From Marinobacterium profundum (GTDB lineage Bacteria; Pseudomonadota; Gammaproteobacteria; Pseudomonadales; Balneatricaceae), in the NCBI RefSeq assembly GCF_001528745.1, contig NZ_BCNS01000080.1, forward strand, positions 62,001-126,000: DNA of 64,000 nucleotides, given 5' to 3'. The notes beneath the pieces were generated by a model. The model was not told the DNA's origin. It was given only the letters and a program-made list of their open reading frames with translations, and made no database searches. A program made the translations under genes and the position numbers. Each line of letters begins with the position of its first letter. Position 1 is the first letter of the stretch. Positions 53,577 through 61,803 of the stretch are shown here, piece after piece.

Positions 53577-54503
53577 TTATCTGCCCTGCTTGAGCATCAA
53601 ACTGCCACCCCATGCCTGTTCCAGCTCAGCAAGGTAACCTTTAAGCTGTTCAATAAATTGGGAAGCAAGGACGCTAGTTTCATTTTCCTTTAGATAGAGC
53701 AGACCAAAGGGCATAAAGCGTGCTGGTTCAAGCGGACGCAACGTCAAGCCCCTCAGATCCATTCCCTGAACCGCAAGCCGATCGATGATAGTAATGCCGC
53801 CGTGACTGCGTACAATCTGGCACGCCACCATGGAGGAAGCCGTTTCGATCTGGTACTGCGCTTCAAGGCCTGCGGCATTGAAGATGTCATCAACCTGCTG
53901 ACGCAGCAACAAGCCCGGTAGCAGGCCCACCAATCGCTCACCCACCAGATCCGCGGCGCAAAGCTGCTCCTGTGCTGCCAAAGAATGAGTTTCAGGCAAC
54001 AGTACTTCCGCCCGGATGTGATACAGGGTTTCGGTCACGATGGCGCTGTGCGTAACCGGCAAGGTAGCTATCGCAATATCGTAGCGCTTGCTGGCCAGCC
54101 ACTTTTCCATATCTCGCCGGCTATGCGTATCCACGGAACAACGCACGGTCGGATGCCGCTGGCAAAAACGTGCGATCACCGGCGCGACCAGGCCTGCCGC
54201 CAGGCGGGGCATCGCTACGATACGCAGCTGACGCTGCTCTTGGTGCTTTATTTCTGCCACGATCTGCGGAATTTCGTCGAACCCTTCCAGAATCCGCCGC
54301 GCCTCGCGGTAGAACAACTCCCCCTGCTCCGTCAACACGAGCCTGCGCCGGTTGCGGCTGAACAAGATCAGTTTGAGCTCGCCCTCCAGCACCGAGATTA
54401 ACCGGCTCACAGCAGGCTGGCTGAGACAAAGTTCACGGGCGGCAGCCGCCAGAGAGCCCGTCGTAACAACCAAACTAAATGCTCTCAACCCTTTGATATT
54501 CAA
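53577..54503 (-). CDS. LysR family transcriptional regulator
   Basis: This is a 308-residue regulator with the helix-turn-helix at about 15-40 (L-A-A-A-A-R-E-L-C-L-S-Q-P-A-V-S-R-L-I) and an effector domain behind it. It starts M-N-I-K-G-L-R-A-F. It is divergent from the tctCBA-lyase operon. A 7-bp dyad lies in the gap, so it is the likely regulator of that operon, probably with the imported carboxylate as signal. Confidence 0.91.
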   Translation of the reverse strand: MNIKGLRAFSLVVTTGSLAAAARELCLSQPAVSRLISVLEGELKLILFSRNRRRLVLTEQGELFYREARRILEGFDEIPQIVAEIKHQEQRQLRIVAMPRLAAGLVAPVIARFCQRHPTVRCSVDTHSRRDMEKWLASKRYDIAIATLPVTHSAIVTETLYHIRAEVLLPETHSLAAQEQLCAADLVGERLVGLLPGLLLRQQVDDIFNAAGLEAQYQIETASSMVACQIVRSHGGITIIDRLAVQGMDLRGLTLRPLEPARFMPFGLLYLKENETSVLASQFIEQLKGYLAELEQAWGGSLMLKQGR

Positions 54504-54564
54504 TTGTCACCTTTTAAAAGATCAGAAAAGCGGAAGTATAAACAACTTATTTGCAATATTTAAA

Positions 54565-54586
54565 TAACTTACCTTTTGCTAAGTTA
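54565..54586. promoter_or_regulatory. Candidate LysR operator upstream of tctC
   Basis: TAACTTA (54565-54571) and TAAGTTA (54580-54586) form a perfect 7-bp dyad with an 8-base spacer, 60 bases before the tctC start in the divergent gap with lysR. Confidence 0.5.
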
Positions 54587-54645
54587 AAAGCCTGTCCCGG
54601 CCCGGATCACTGCAACCACACAAAAAATAAAACTCGGAGCTAACA

Positions 54646-55626
54646 ATGCAACTAACCTCCTTCTTCAAAAGCGCGGCTACACTGATAACCGCAACCTGCC
54701 TCAGCCTGAGTGCCGCAACAGCGGCCCAGGCAGATACCTTCCCCAGCCGCCCGATCAATCTTGTGGTTCCTTTCAATGCCGGTGGCGGTGTTGATGCCTA
54801 TGCCCGTGCCCTGGCAGCCGGTGCCCGCGATCTTATTGACGTGCCAGTGGTTGTCGTCAACAAGCCAGGTGCCGGCGGCCTGACCGGCGCCCAGAGTGTC
54901 GCCACCGCACGCCCAGACGGCTATACCCTGCTGCTGACATCAGGCGGCTCTTTTCTGCTCAATACCATGCTTAACGCGTCCCCGGTGGATATGTTCGAGA
55001 ACTTTCAGTTTGTCAGCCAGATAGGTCAGCTTTCCACCGCGCTGATGGTCCCTGCCAACAGCCCCTACAAAAGTGCCAATGAGCTCATCGCAGCACTGCA
55101 AGAAAATCCAGGCAAGCTGCGCTGGGCCCACTCAGGCCGTGGCGGCTTTCACTACATCGCAGGTCGTGCCTTTCTGGAAAGCAACAACCTGACCGCACAG
55201 GATGTTCCCTTCAAGGGCGGCAGCCCGGCCCGCGCCGCTCTGGCAGGCGCCCAGACCGACTTCGGGTTTATGGGTATCCAGCAGGCGCGGGGATTTGGTG
55301 AACTGATTCATCCGCTGGCACTGGTAGCCGATGAACGTGATGGCATCATGCAGGACATCCCCACTTTCAAGGAACTGAATATCCCCTTCGTCAATATCGG
55401 CTCACCGGTCGTCGTCATGGCCCCCACCAAAACAGCAGCCGACGTGGTTGCACAACTCAACCAGTATCTGGAACAGATCACGGCCACCACGACCTTTGCT
55501 GAACTGATTGAGAAACAGGGCACCGCGGCACTCTACGCGCAGCCAGCCGTAATTGAGCAAAAAATGCTGGATATGCGCACCGCCAGCACACCCGTCATCA
55601 CCCAGCTGACAGGCCAGGTACAGTGA
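54646..55626 (+). CDS. Tripartite tricarboxylate transporter substrate-binding protein (TctC/Bug family)
   Basis: This periplasmic receptor binds a carboxylate. It has 326 residues with a signal peptide ending A-A-Q-A. The family start F-P-S-R-P-I-N-L-V-V-P-F-N-A-G-G-G-V-D follows. K-P-G-A-G-G-L-T-G (about 75-83) forms the carboxylate-binding loop. A GGAG ribosome site precedes the ATG. It overlaps tctB by 4 bases and heads a tctC-tctB-tctA-lyase operon. Confidence 0.95.
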   Translation: MQLTSFFKSAATLITATCLSLSAATAAQADTFPSRPINLVVPFNAGGGVDAYARALAAGARDLIDVPVVVVNKPGAGGLTGAQSVATARPDGYTLLLTSGGSFLLNTMLNASPVDMFENFQFVSQIGQLSTALMVPANSPYKSANELIAALQENPGKLRWAHSGRGGFHYIAGRAFLESNNLTAQDVPFKGGSPARAALAGAQTDFGFMGIQQARGFGELIHPLALVADERDGIMQDIPTFKELNIPFVNIGSPVVVMAPTKTAADVVAQLNQYLEQITATTTFAELIEKQGTAALYAQPAVIEQKMLDMRTASTPVITQLTGQVQ

Positions 55627-56102
55627 GCAGGGGCAGTTATTGCTGGACAGGTATCCTCGCCGGCGTAATTGGCCTGATTGCACTCTGGGCAAGCACCGGC
55701 ATCCCGGATCCGGTAGCCGGTGAAATTGGTGCCAAGCTGTTTCCTCAGGCGGTAAGCGCAGCCCTGATACTGATCAGTACACTGCTGCTGTGGAACGCCC
55801 GCAGGCTGCCAGCCAGCGATGCGCCCAGAGACTGGATGCCGCAGTCATCAACACTCCATGTACTGCTGCTGGCCACCCTCGGGTTGACGTACGTCGGGCT
55901 CATTGAAGCCCTGGGCTATGCGCTGGCCACACTAATCGCCAGTACTGCCGTCTTCCTGCTGTTTGGTCATCGCCGGCCACAGCGGCTCCTGCTGATGGCA
56001 GTGCTGGCGACTGCCGCGTATTACCTGTGTTTTTTCGTCGGTCTGGGCGTATATGACCCGCCGGGCTCGGTGCTGGATATTCGTGCCCTGCTCAGCAACT
56101 AA
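55623..56102 (+). CDS. Tripartite tricarboxylate transporter small permease (TctB)
   Basis: This is the small four-helix membrane subunit of the transporter, 159 residues. It begins with a helix at about 8-25, followed by F-P-Q-A-V-S-A-A-L-I-L-I, which is typical for TctB. It starts within the tctC stop (GTGA overlap, GTG start) and lies 21 bases before tctA. Confidence 0.88.
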   Translation: MSRGSYCWTGILAGVIGLIALWASTGIPDPVAGEIGAKLFPQAVSAALILISTLLLWNARRLPASDAPRDWMPQSSTLHVLLLATLGLTYVGLIEALGYALATLIASTAVFLLFGHRRPQRLLLMAVLATAAYYLCFFVGLGVYDPPGSVLDIRALLSN

Positions 56103-56123
56103 TCACAACAGAGACGCTATCTG

Positions 56124-57665
56124 ATGGACATACTAGTTGGATTCGCGACGGTGCTTTCCGACCCCTGGATTCTGGTCGCAATTGCACTGGCTTCAATCGT
56201 TGGCGTCGTCATCGGCGCCACTCCCGGCCTTACGGCCGCTGCCGCCATCGCCATGCTGCTGCCAGTGACCTACCATGTGCCGCCGCTCTATGCCCTGGCT
56301 TTTCTCTACGTCATTGGCAAGTCAGGCCGCTTCGGCGGCTCTATCGCCGCCATTCTGTTCAATACTCCCGGCACATCCGCATCCGCCGCCACCCAGCTGG
56401 ACGGCTATCCGCTCGCAGTCCAGGGCAAGGCCGGAAAAGCATTGAAAGTCGCCACAGTCTCATCGGTAATCGGCGATACCATTGGCGATCTGATACTGAT
56501 TTTTGGCGTGGCCTATGTTGCCCAGCTGGCGCTCAAACTTGGCCCCCCCGAATACTTCGCCATATACGCCATGGCCTTTGTGGTGATCGGCAGTGTGATC
56601 GGAAAATCCATGCTCAAGGGCTTGGCCAGCTGCCTGCTGGGAATTCTGGTAGCCCTGATCGGCCTTGATAGTGTGTCCGGGTACGCACGCTTTACTTTTG
56701 ACAGCTTTCAGCTGATGAACGGTATCGGCCTGGTGCCCGTCATGATCGGGATCTTTGTGCTCGGCGAGGTCTTTGCCCAGATGGACAGCATGAAAAGCGG
56801 ACAGGATACCGTGCTGCACAGTACTGCGCCCCAGTCGGCTGAAGATAGCCAGCTGAGCTGGATGGAATACCGCCCCTGTTTACCTGTCGCTATTCGCAGC
56901 GCCTTTACCGGTGGCCTGATCGGCATGTTGCCAGGGCTCGGTTCAGCCGTCGCAGCCTTTGTTGCCTATGCCACGGAATTCCGTCGCGCGCGCAACCCGG
57001 AGCAATGGGGCAAGGGCGCACTGGAAGGCATAGCCGCCCCGGAATCCGCCAACAATGCCGTATCGGGCCCGAGCATGGTACCGTTGCTGACCCTCGGCGT
57101 TCCCGGTAGCACCATTGGTGCCATTCTGATGGGTGTTTTCCTCATCCACGGTATCGAGATCGGCCCCACCCTGTTTCTGACCTCCCGGGAACTGATTTTC
57201 AGCCTCTTTGCGACTGGGCTGCTGGGCATCTTCTGCTACGGCCTGATCGGCTACTTCGGCAGCGGCTTTGTTGGCCGCCTGATCATGCGGGTGCCGCCCA
57301 ATATCATCTACCCGATGATATTCCTGACCGCCTTTGTTGCTGCCTATGCCAATCGTTCCAGCCTGTTTGATGTACTGGTGATGTGTGTCTTCGGGCTCGT
57401 CGGCTATGTGATGCGCAAGCTGGAACTGAGTACTGCGGCCTTCGTTATCGCTTTTGTGCTGGCCCGTGGCGCAGAAGAGTCACTGCGCCAGGCATTGCTG
57501 CTATCGGACAGCGGCGCCCTGGTGTTTTTCGAGCGTCCCGTCGCCCTGTTGTTCTTTGCCCTTGGGCTGGGAAGTGTCGGTTACCGCATGTATGGCCTCT
57601 ACCGCGACAAGCGCAAAGCCGCGGCGCTGCACAAGACTACAGGCAACGCCGGGGAGAGCTGCTGA
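56124..57665 (+). CDS. Tripartite tricarboxylate transporter large permease (TctA)
   Basis: This is the large membrane subunit, 513 residues with about 12 helices. It carries the family blocks G-A-T-P-G-L-T-A-A-A-A-I-A-M-L-L and Y-G/I-G-K-S-G-R-F-G-G-S-I-A-A-I-L, and the second P-G-L-G-S-A-V-A-A. Its stop overlaps the lyase start by one base (TGATG), so import and the following enzyme are translationally coupled. Confidence 0.95.
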   Translation: MDILVGFATVLSDPWILVAIALASIVGVVIGATPGLTAAAAIAMLLPVTYHVPPLYALAFLYVIGKSGRFGGSIAAILFNTPGTSASAATQLDGYPLAVQGKAGKALKVATVSSVIGDTIGDLILIFGVAYVAQLALKLGPPEYFAIYAMAFVVIGSVIGKSMLKGLASCLLGILVALIGLDSVSGYARFTFDSFQLMNGIGLVPVMIGIFVLGEVFAQMDSMKSGQDTVLHSTAPQSAEDSQLSWMEYRPCLPVAIRSAFTGGLIGMLPGLGSAVAAFVAYATEFRRARNPEQWGKGALEGIAAPESANNAVSGPSMVPLLTLGVPGSTIGAILMGVFLIHGIEIGPTLFLTSRELIFSLFATGLLGIFCYGLIGYFGSGFVGRLIMRVPPNIIYPMIFLTAFVAAYANRSSLFDVLVMCVFGLVGYVMRKLELSTAAFVIAFVLARGAEESLRQALLLSDSGALVFFERPVALLFFALGLGSVGYRMYGLYRDKRKAAALHKTTGNAGESC

Positions 57666-58939
57666 TGCACAGTTCAATACTTGACTGGCAACTGTATGAG
57701 GGGTTGTTTACCACCCAGGCCATGCGCCATCTGTACAGCGAGGACAGCACCTTCGCCCACTGGCTACAGGTAGAGCAGGCACTGGCCCTGTGCCAGGCCG
57801 ATCTCGGCATGATCCCCGCAGCCGCCGCCCGCGAGATTGCGGCACTGCGCCCCGAGCAGCTGGACCGCGTCGCGATTCAGCACGCCACGGCACAGGTGGG
57901 GCGCCCTATTGTCAGCCTGGTCAGCGAGATCAGCCAGCAGGTGAGCCCCGCCGCCACCGACTGGGTGCATTTCGGTGCCACAACCCAGGACATCATGGAT
58001 ACGGCGGCCATACTGCAGCTGCGCCAGGCACTGGATCTGCTGCAGGGACAACTGAACAGCACCGAGGCACAGCTACTGCGCCTCACTGAGCTGGGTCAGG
58101 ATATGCCTATGGTCGGCCGTACCAACGGCCAGCATGCTCAGCCCATGACCTTTGGTCTCAAGGCTTCGGTCTGGTTGCAGGAATTCAGACGTCACCAGCA
58201 GCGCCTCGCGGAAGTCCGTCCAAGGGTTCTGAGCATTCAATTGGCCGGCGCCGTTGGCACTCTTTCGGCCATGGGCCAGCAGGGACCGCAACTGCGCAGC
58301 TCTCTGGCAGCACGCCTGGAGCTGGCAGACTGCACCGTACACTGGCAGAACGCCCGGGACAGCATGGCCGAAGTCATGCAGTTTATCGGTCTGGTCGCCA
58401 CCAGTGTCAGCAAGGTAGGCAAGCAGCTCAACATGCTGGCCAGTACCGAAATCGCCGAAGTATACGAAGGCTATCAACAGGGGGCAGGCAAAAGCAGCGC
58501 CATGCCCCACAAGCGCAATCAACGTGGCTCCGAGTTTGCCGAAGCCCTCGGCCTGCTCGCCAGGCAGCGTGCCGGCGGCTGCTACGACCTGTGCATGCAC
58601 GAACACGAACGCTCCGGCGGTGCCTGGATCATGGAGTGGGTCCTGATTCCCGAGACCCTGCTACTGGGCGCAGGCGCGTTGCAGGCCCTCAACACGACGC
58701 TGGAAAAACTGCAGCTGGATGACGAGCGCATGCGCCAAAACATGGCGCTAACCGGCGGCCTGATCTATTCAGAGCACCTGGTTAACGAGTTGGCGGCCAC
58801 ACTAGGTAAATGCGAGGCCAAACGCATCGTTGAACTCGCCTGTGCCAAAGCCCAGGATTCGGGCCAAAGTCTGTGGTCCGTGATAGAACGGCAGCCCGAA
58901 TTTGTTGAGCTGCTAAACGTCAGGAAAATAGCGCCGTGA
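57665..58939 (+). CDS. Adenylosuccinate lyase/carboxymuconate cycloisomerase-like lyase
   Basis: This is a 424-residue member of the fumarase/aspartase superfamily, closest in pattern to PcaB and adenylosuccinate lyase. Seen are D-W-V-H-F-G-A-T-T-Q-D-I-M-D-T (99-113), G-R-T-N-G-Q-H-A-Q-P (151-160) and the signature loop G-K-S-S-A-M-P-H-K-R-N-Q (275-286). Two usual residues differ: N154 where G-R-T-H is common, and Gln in place of Pro after R-N. No other protocatechuate or purine genes are near. The tctA overlap implies that it cleaves the imported carboxylate, perhaps an N-substituted succinate giving fumarate. Confidence 0.85.
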   Translation: MHSSILDWQLYEGLFTTQAMRHLYSEDSTFAHWLQVEQALALCQADLGMIPAAAAREIAALRPEQLDRVAIQHATAQVGRPIVSLVSEISQQVSPAATDWVHFGATTQDIMDTAAILQLRQALDLLQGQLNSTEAQLLRLTELGQDMPMVGRTNGQHAQPMTFGLKASVWLQEFRRHQQRLAEVRPRVLSIQLAGAVGTLSAMGQQGPQLRSSLAARLELADCTVHWQNARDSMAEVMQFIGLVATSVSKVGKQLNMLASTEIAEVYEGYQQGAGKSSAMPHKRNQRGSEFAEALGLLARQRAGGCYDLCMHEHERSGGAWIMEWVLIPETLLLGAGALQALNTTLEKLQLDDERMRQNMALTGGLIYSEHLVNELAATLGKCEAKRIVELACAKAQDSGQSLWSVIERQPEFVELLNVRKIAP

Positions 58940-58989
58940 GTCATTGCTGCACAGCCACGGCGATACGCACTTATAGAAGCATGTCTGTA

Positions 58990-59886
58990 TCAGGCCCTCG
59001 CGATAGCGCGCCTGCGGCGCAGTTTGTACAGCGAGTCTACGCTCAGCAGGATCAGCGCCAGCCAGATCAGGCCGAAGGTCACCAGCTTTTCCGGGCTCAG
59101 GGGTTCGTCGTAGACAAACACCGCCAGCAGGAACATGCCGCTGGGGCCTATGTACTGAAAGAACCCCAGTGCCGTCAGGCTGATACGGTTGGCCGCCGCG
59201 GCAAAGCACATCAGCGGTACCATGGTGATGGGCCCGGCGGCAAACAGCAGCAGGTTGGTCCAGGCCGGATTGGCCATCAGATCGCTGGTCGGGCTGGTTG
59301 TGAACAGCAGATATCCCACGGCCACTGGCAACAGCAGGCCGGTTTCCAGCGCCATACCGGTAAAGCTGTCGACTCCGAGCTTCTTGCGCACCAGACCATA
59401 GAACGCAAAGCTGAAGGCAACCACCAGCGCAATCCAGGGCAGACGGCCAAACTGCACCACTTCAAACACCACGGCCAGCAGGCACAGAATCGCCGCGATA
59501 GTGCGCACCCGGTCGAGCCGCTCGCGGAAGAACAGCATGCCCAGCAGAATATTGATCAGCGGGTTAACGTAATACCCCAGGCTCACATCCAGCATGTAGT
59601 TGTTGTTCACCGCCCAGATAAACACACCCCAATTGAGCCCAATCAGGGTGGTAGAGGCCATCAACGCCCAGCGCGCACGGCTGTTGCGCAGGGTTGCCAT
59701 CAGCAGTTCGCGCTTGTTAAACAACGCAATCAGCCCCAGCGTGAGCAAAAAAGACCAAACAATGCGATGCGCCAGTATCTCGGGCGCGGCTATATGCTGC
59801 ATCTGCTTGAAATAGACCGGCGCTATGCCCCAGATCGTATAGGCCGTGAGTGCGTAAATCACACCTTTGCGGGTACTCTCGTCCAT
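58990..59886 (-). CDS. rarD: EamA family transporter RarD
   Basis: This is a ten-helix inner-membrane protein of the drug/metabolite transporter superfamily, 298 residues. The ATG at 59886 has a purine-rich GAGAG before it; a GTG lies at 59904. The RarD hallmarks are G-V-I-Y-A-L-T-A-Y-T-I-W-G, A-H-R-I-V-W-S and L-N-W-G-V-F-I-W-A-V-N, with S-L-G-Y-Y-V-N-P-L. E. coli RarD is linked to chloramphenicol resistance, but its natural substrate is not known. Confidence 0.94.
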   Translation of the reverse strand: MDESTRKGVIYALTAYTIWGIAPVYFKQMQHIAAPEILAHRIVWSFLLTLGLIALFNKRELLMATLRNSRARWALMASTTLIGLNWGVFIWAVNNNYMLDVSLGYYVNPLINILLGMLFFRERLDRVRTIAAILCLLAVVFEVVQFGRLPWIALVVAFSFAFYGLVRKKLGVDSFTGMALETGLLLPVAVGYLLFTTSPTSDLMANPAWTNLLLFAAGPITMVPLMCFAAAANRISLTALGFFQYIGPSGMFLLAVFVYDEPLSPEKLVTFGLIWLALILLSVDSLYKLRRRRAIARA

Positions 59887-60073
59887 AAGACTCTCGATTT
59901 GCACTACAGATTGTGTACGGAAAGATGCGCCAGTGTATCAGCTTATGGGGGCAACGCTAGGCTGTTTTGCCTACAGAAATAGCCGCCAAGGAATCGAGTT
60001 TCACTGGGCCAGCAGGACAGACAACAGATATATTCAGGCAGGTCGAAAGCGAATACAGCAGCAGGGAAGGAGC

Positions 60074-60120
60074 AGAAAAAAGGCCCCGGCATCATTGCAG
60101 CGCAATGAGTACCGGGGCCG
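60074..60120 (-). terminator. Strong terminator of the phoD gene
   Basis: On the minus strand GGCCCCGG pairs with CCGGGGCC. An inner CATTGC/GCAATG stem is enclosed, and six T follow. It lies about 40 bases after the phoD stop. Confidence 0.88.
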
Positions 60121-60136
60121 TCTTTCGCGTCTATCA

Positions 60137-60164
60137 CTTAAGGCTTAAAGTTTCAGGCTTCAGG
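60137..60164. repeat. Heptamer tandem array at the phoD stop codon
   Basis: Four 7-base units, CTTAAGG, CTTAAAG, TTTCAGG and CTTCAGG, run up to and across the phoD stop codon (60160-60162), just before its terminator. Confidence 0.65.
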
Positions 60165-61686
60165 CCGGTGTCAGCACCTGGGTAAAGAGGGACGCGTTCT
60201 CCAGATCCTTCAGGGTTACTGTCATGGCGCGGCTCTTGGGATCTATATCCACCTGGCCGAAAAACTGCAGCCCGGCAAAGGGCGACATATTGGGTTTTTC
60301 CGGTGCTTTCTGGTATTTCACCTGCAGGCCGAAGGTATCGTCCTGGGCATTGGGCCCGAAGGAACCGGCATTCAGGGGCCCGGACACAAACTCCCAGAAG
60401 GGCGAGAAGTCCTTCTCAGGCGCCTTGGCAGGATCATAGTAATGCGCGGCCGTGTAATGCACATCGGCGGTAAACCAGACCACGTTTTCGATACCGGCGG
60501 CCTTGATTTCCTTCAGCAGCCAGGCGATCTCCAGCTCGCGGCCACGGGCTTTACCGTTATCGCCGTTGGCCACGGCTTCCCAGTTGTCGCCATCCGCCAC
60601 ATGCAGGCCGATGGGCATGTCACAGAACACCGCTTTCCAGGTCGCCTTCGAGGCTTTGAGTTCATCCAGCAGCCACTGCAACTGATCCTGCCCCAGCAAT
60701 ACTGTATCGGCACCGGCGGCCACCTGCATGTTGGCGCTGTTAGGCCCGCGATAAGAGCGCAGATCCAGCATGAAACGATCCAGCAAGGGACCAAAGGGCA
60801 ACGCCCGGTAGATACGATCACTGCCCTGGGGGCCTGTCTGGCGCAACGGTGCGTAATCGAAGAAGGCGCGGCTGGCCCGTGCCTGCAGCAGGCCCACACT
60901 CTTGACCTGATAGCGCTCATCGCCGGACAGGTCCTTGGAGGCCGAGTAGTTGTTCACAACCTCGTGATCATCCCACTGCCACAGCTGGGCCACCTGACTG
61001 TTGAAGTGGCGCACGTTCTCATCCAGCAGGTTGTAGCGATAGCGGCCACGGAACTCGTTCAGGGTTTCAGCCACCTTGCTGACTTCCGGTGTCACCAGAT
61101 TTTTCCACAGCTTGCCATCTTCCACCTCGATGGACTCGGGGATGGGGCCGTCGGCATAGATGGTATCGCCGCTGTGAACGAAGAAGTCCGGCGCCTGATC
61201 CGCCATGGTGCGGTAGATTTTCATGCCACCAAATTCGGGGTTAATGCCAAACCCCTGCCCCGCCGTATCGCCGGACCAGAGAAAACGCACAGGTGCCGCC
61301 AGCAGTGGTGCTGTCATAAAACTGCCGTTAACCCAGTCAGACATTTTATCGTCTTCGGCATCGCGGTAGCCCACCCGTACAAAGATGCGCTCGCCGGCAG
61401 GCAGGCCAACGAGTTCGATCTGGCTGGTAAAGTCGCCTTGCGGCAGTGCCCAGGGGCCGCGCACAGCCACAGCATCGGAAAAGTCTTCACGGCGGGCCCA
61501 CTCAACCCACATGCGTGCGGGCCGGTCGCTGCGCCCCCAGACGATGGCGCGGTCGCTCAGCACATCACCAATCTGAATACCCTGCTCCAGCAAAGGACGG
61601 GAATCCGCCGCGGACGCCTGGGCCGCGTTCATTAGCAAGCCACAACCGAACAGGGCCGAGCCCTGCAGAAAATTACGTCTTTTCAT
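60160..61686 (-). CDS. phoD: Alkaline phosphatase D (PhoD family), Tat-exported
   Basis: This is a secreted phosphodiesterase/phosphatase of the calcineurin-like metallophosphatase fold, 508 residues, that frees phosphate from organic esters outside the cytoplasm. The N terminus has a twin-arginine signal (R-R-N-F-L-Q-G at 3-9) with cleavage near A-Q-A-S-A. A fibronectin-like N-terminal domain follows (to about 120). The metal-binding motifs are S-G-D-T, H-S-G-D-T-I-Y-A-D, W-D-D-H-E-V and A-D-V-H-Y. No Pho box was identified upstream. Confidence 0.93.
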   Translation of the reverse strand: MKRRNFLQGSALFGCGLLMNAAQASAADSRPLLEQGIQIGDVLSDRAIVWGRSDRPARMWVEWARREDFSDAVAVRGPWALPQGDFTSQIELVGLPAGERIFVRVGYRDAEDDKMSDWVNGSFMTAPLLAAPVRFLWSGDTAGQGFGINPEFGGMKIYRTMADQAPDFFVHSGDTIYADGPIPESIEVEDGKLWKNLVTPEVSKVAETLNEFRGRYRYNLLDENVRHFNSQVAQLWQWDDHEVVNNYSASKDLSGDERYQVKSVGLLQARASRAFFDYAPLRQTGPQGSDRIYRALPFGPLLDRFMLDLRSYRGPNSANMQVAAGADTVLLGQDQLQWLLDELKASKATWKAVFCDMPIGLHVADGDNWEAVANGDNGKARGRELEIAWLLKEIKAAGIENVVWFTADVHYTAAHYYDPAKAPEKDFSPFWEFVSGPLNAGSFGPNAQDDTFGLQVKYQKAPEKPNMSPFAGLQFFGQVDIDPKSRAMTVTLKDLENASLFTQVLTPA

Positions 61687-61803
61687 CTATCTGCCCTTGG
61701 GGTGCAAATCGATGAGAATAGGCCGCCTAGATGAACACCAGACAACAGGCAGATGAAGGTTTTTTGACTGAACGGTCAATCGATGACATTAACCGCAATC
61801 AGC

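Noticed and set aside
57665-58939. Calling this gene purB or pcaB outright
   Set aside because: Key motif residues differ and the context is a carboxylate transporter rather than purine or protocatechuate genes.
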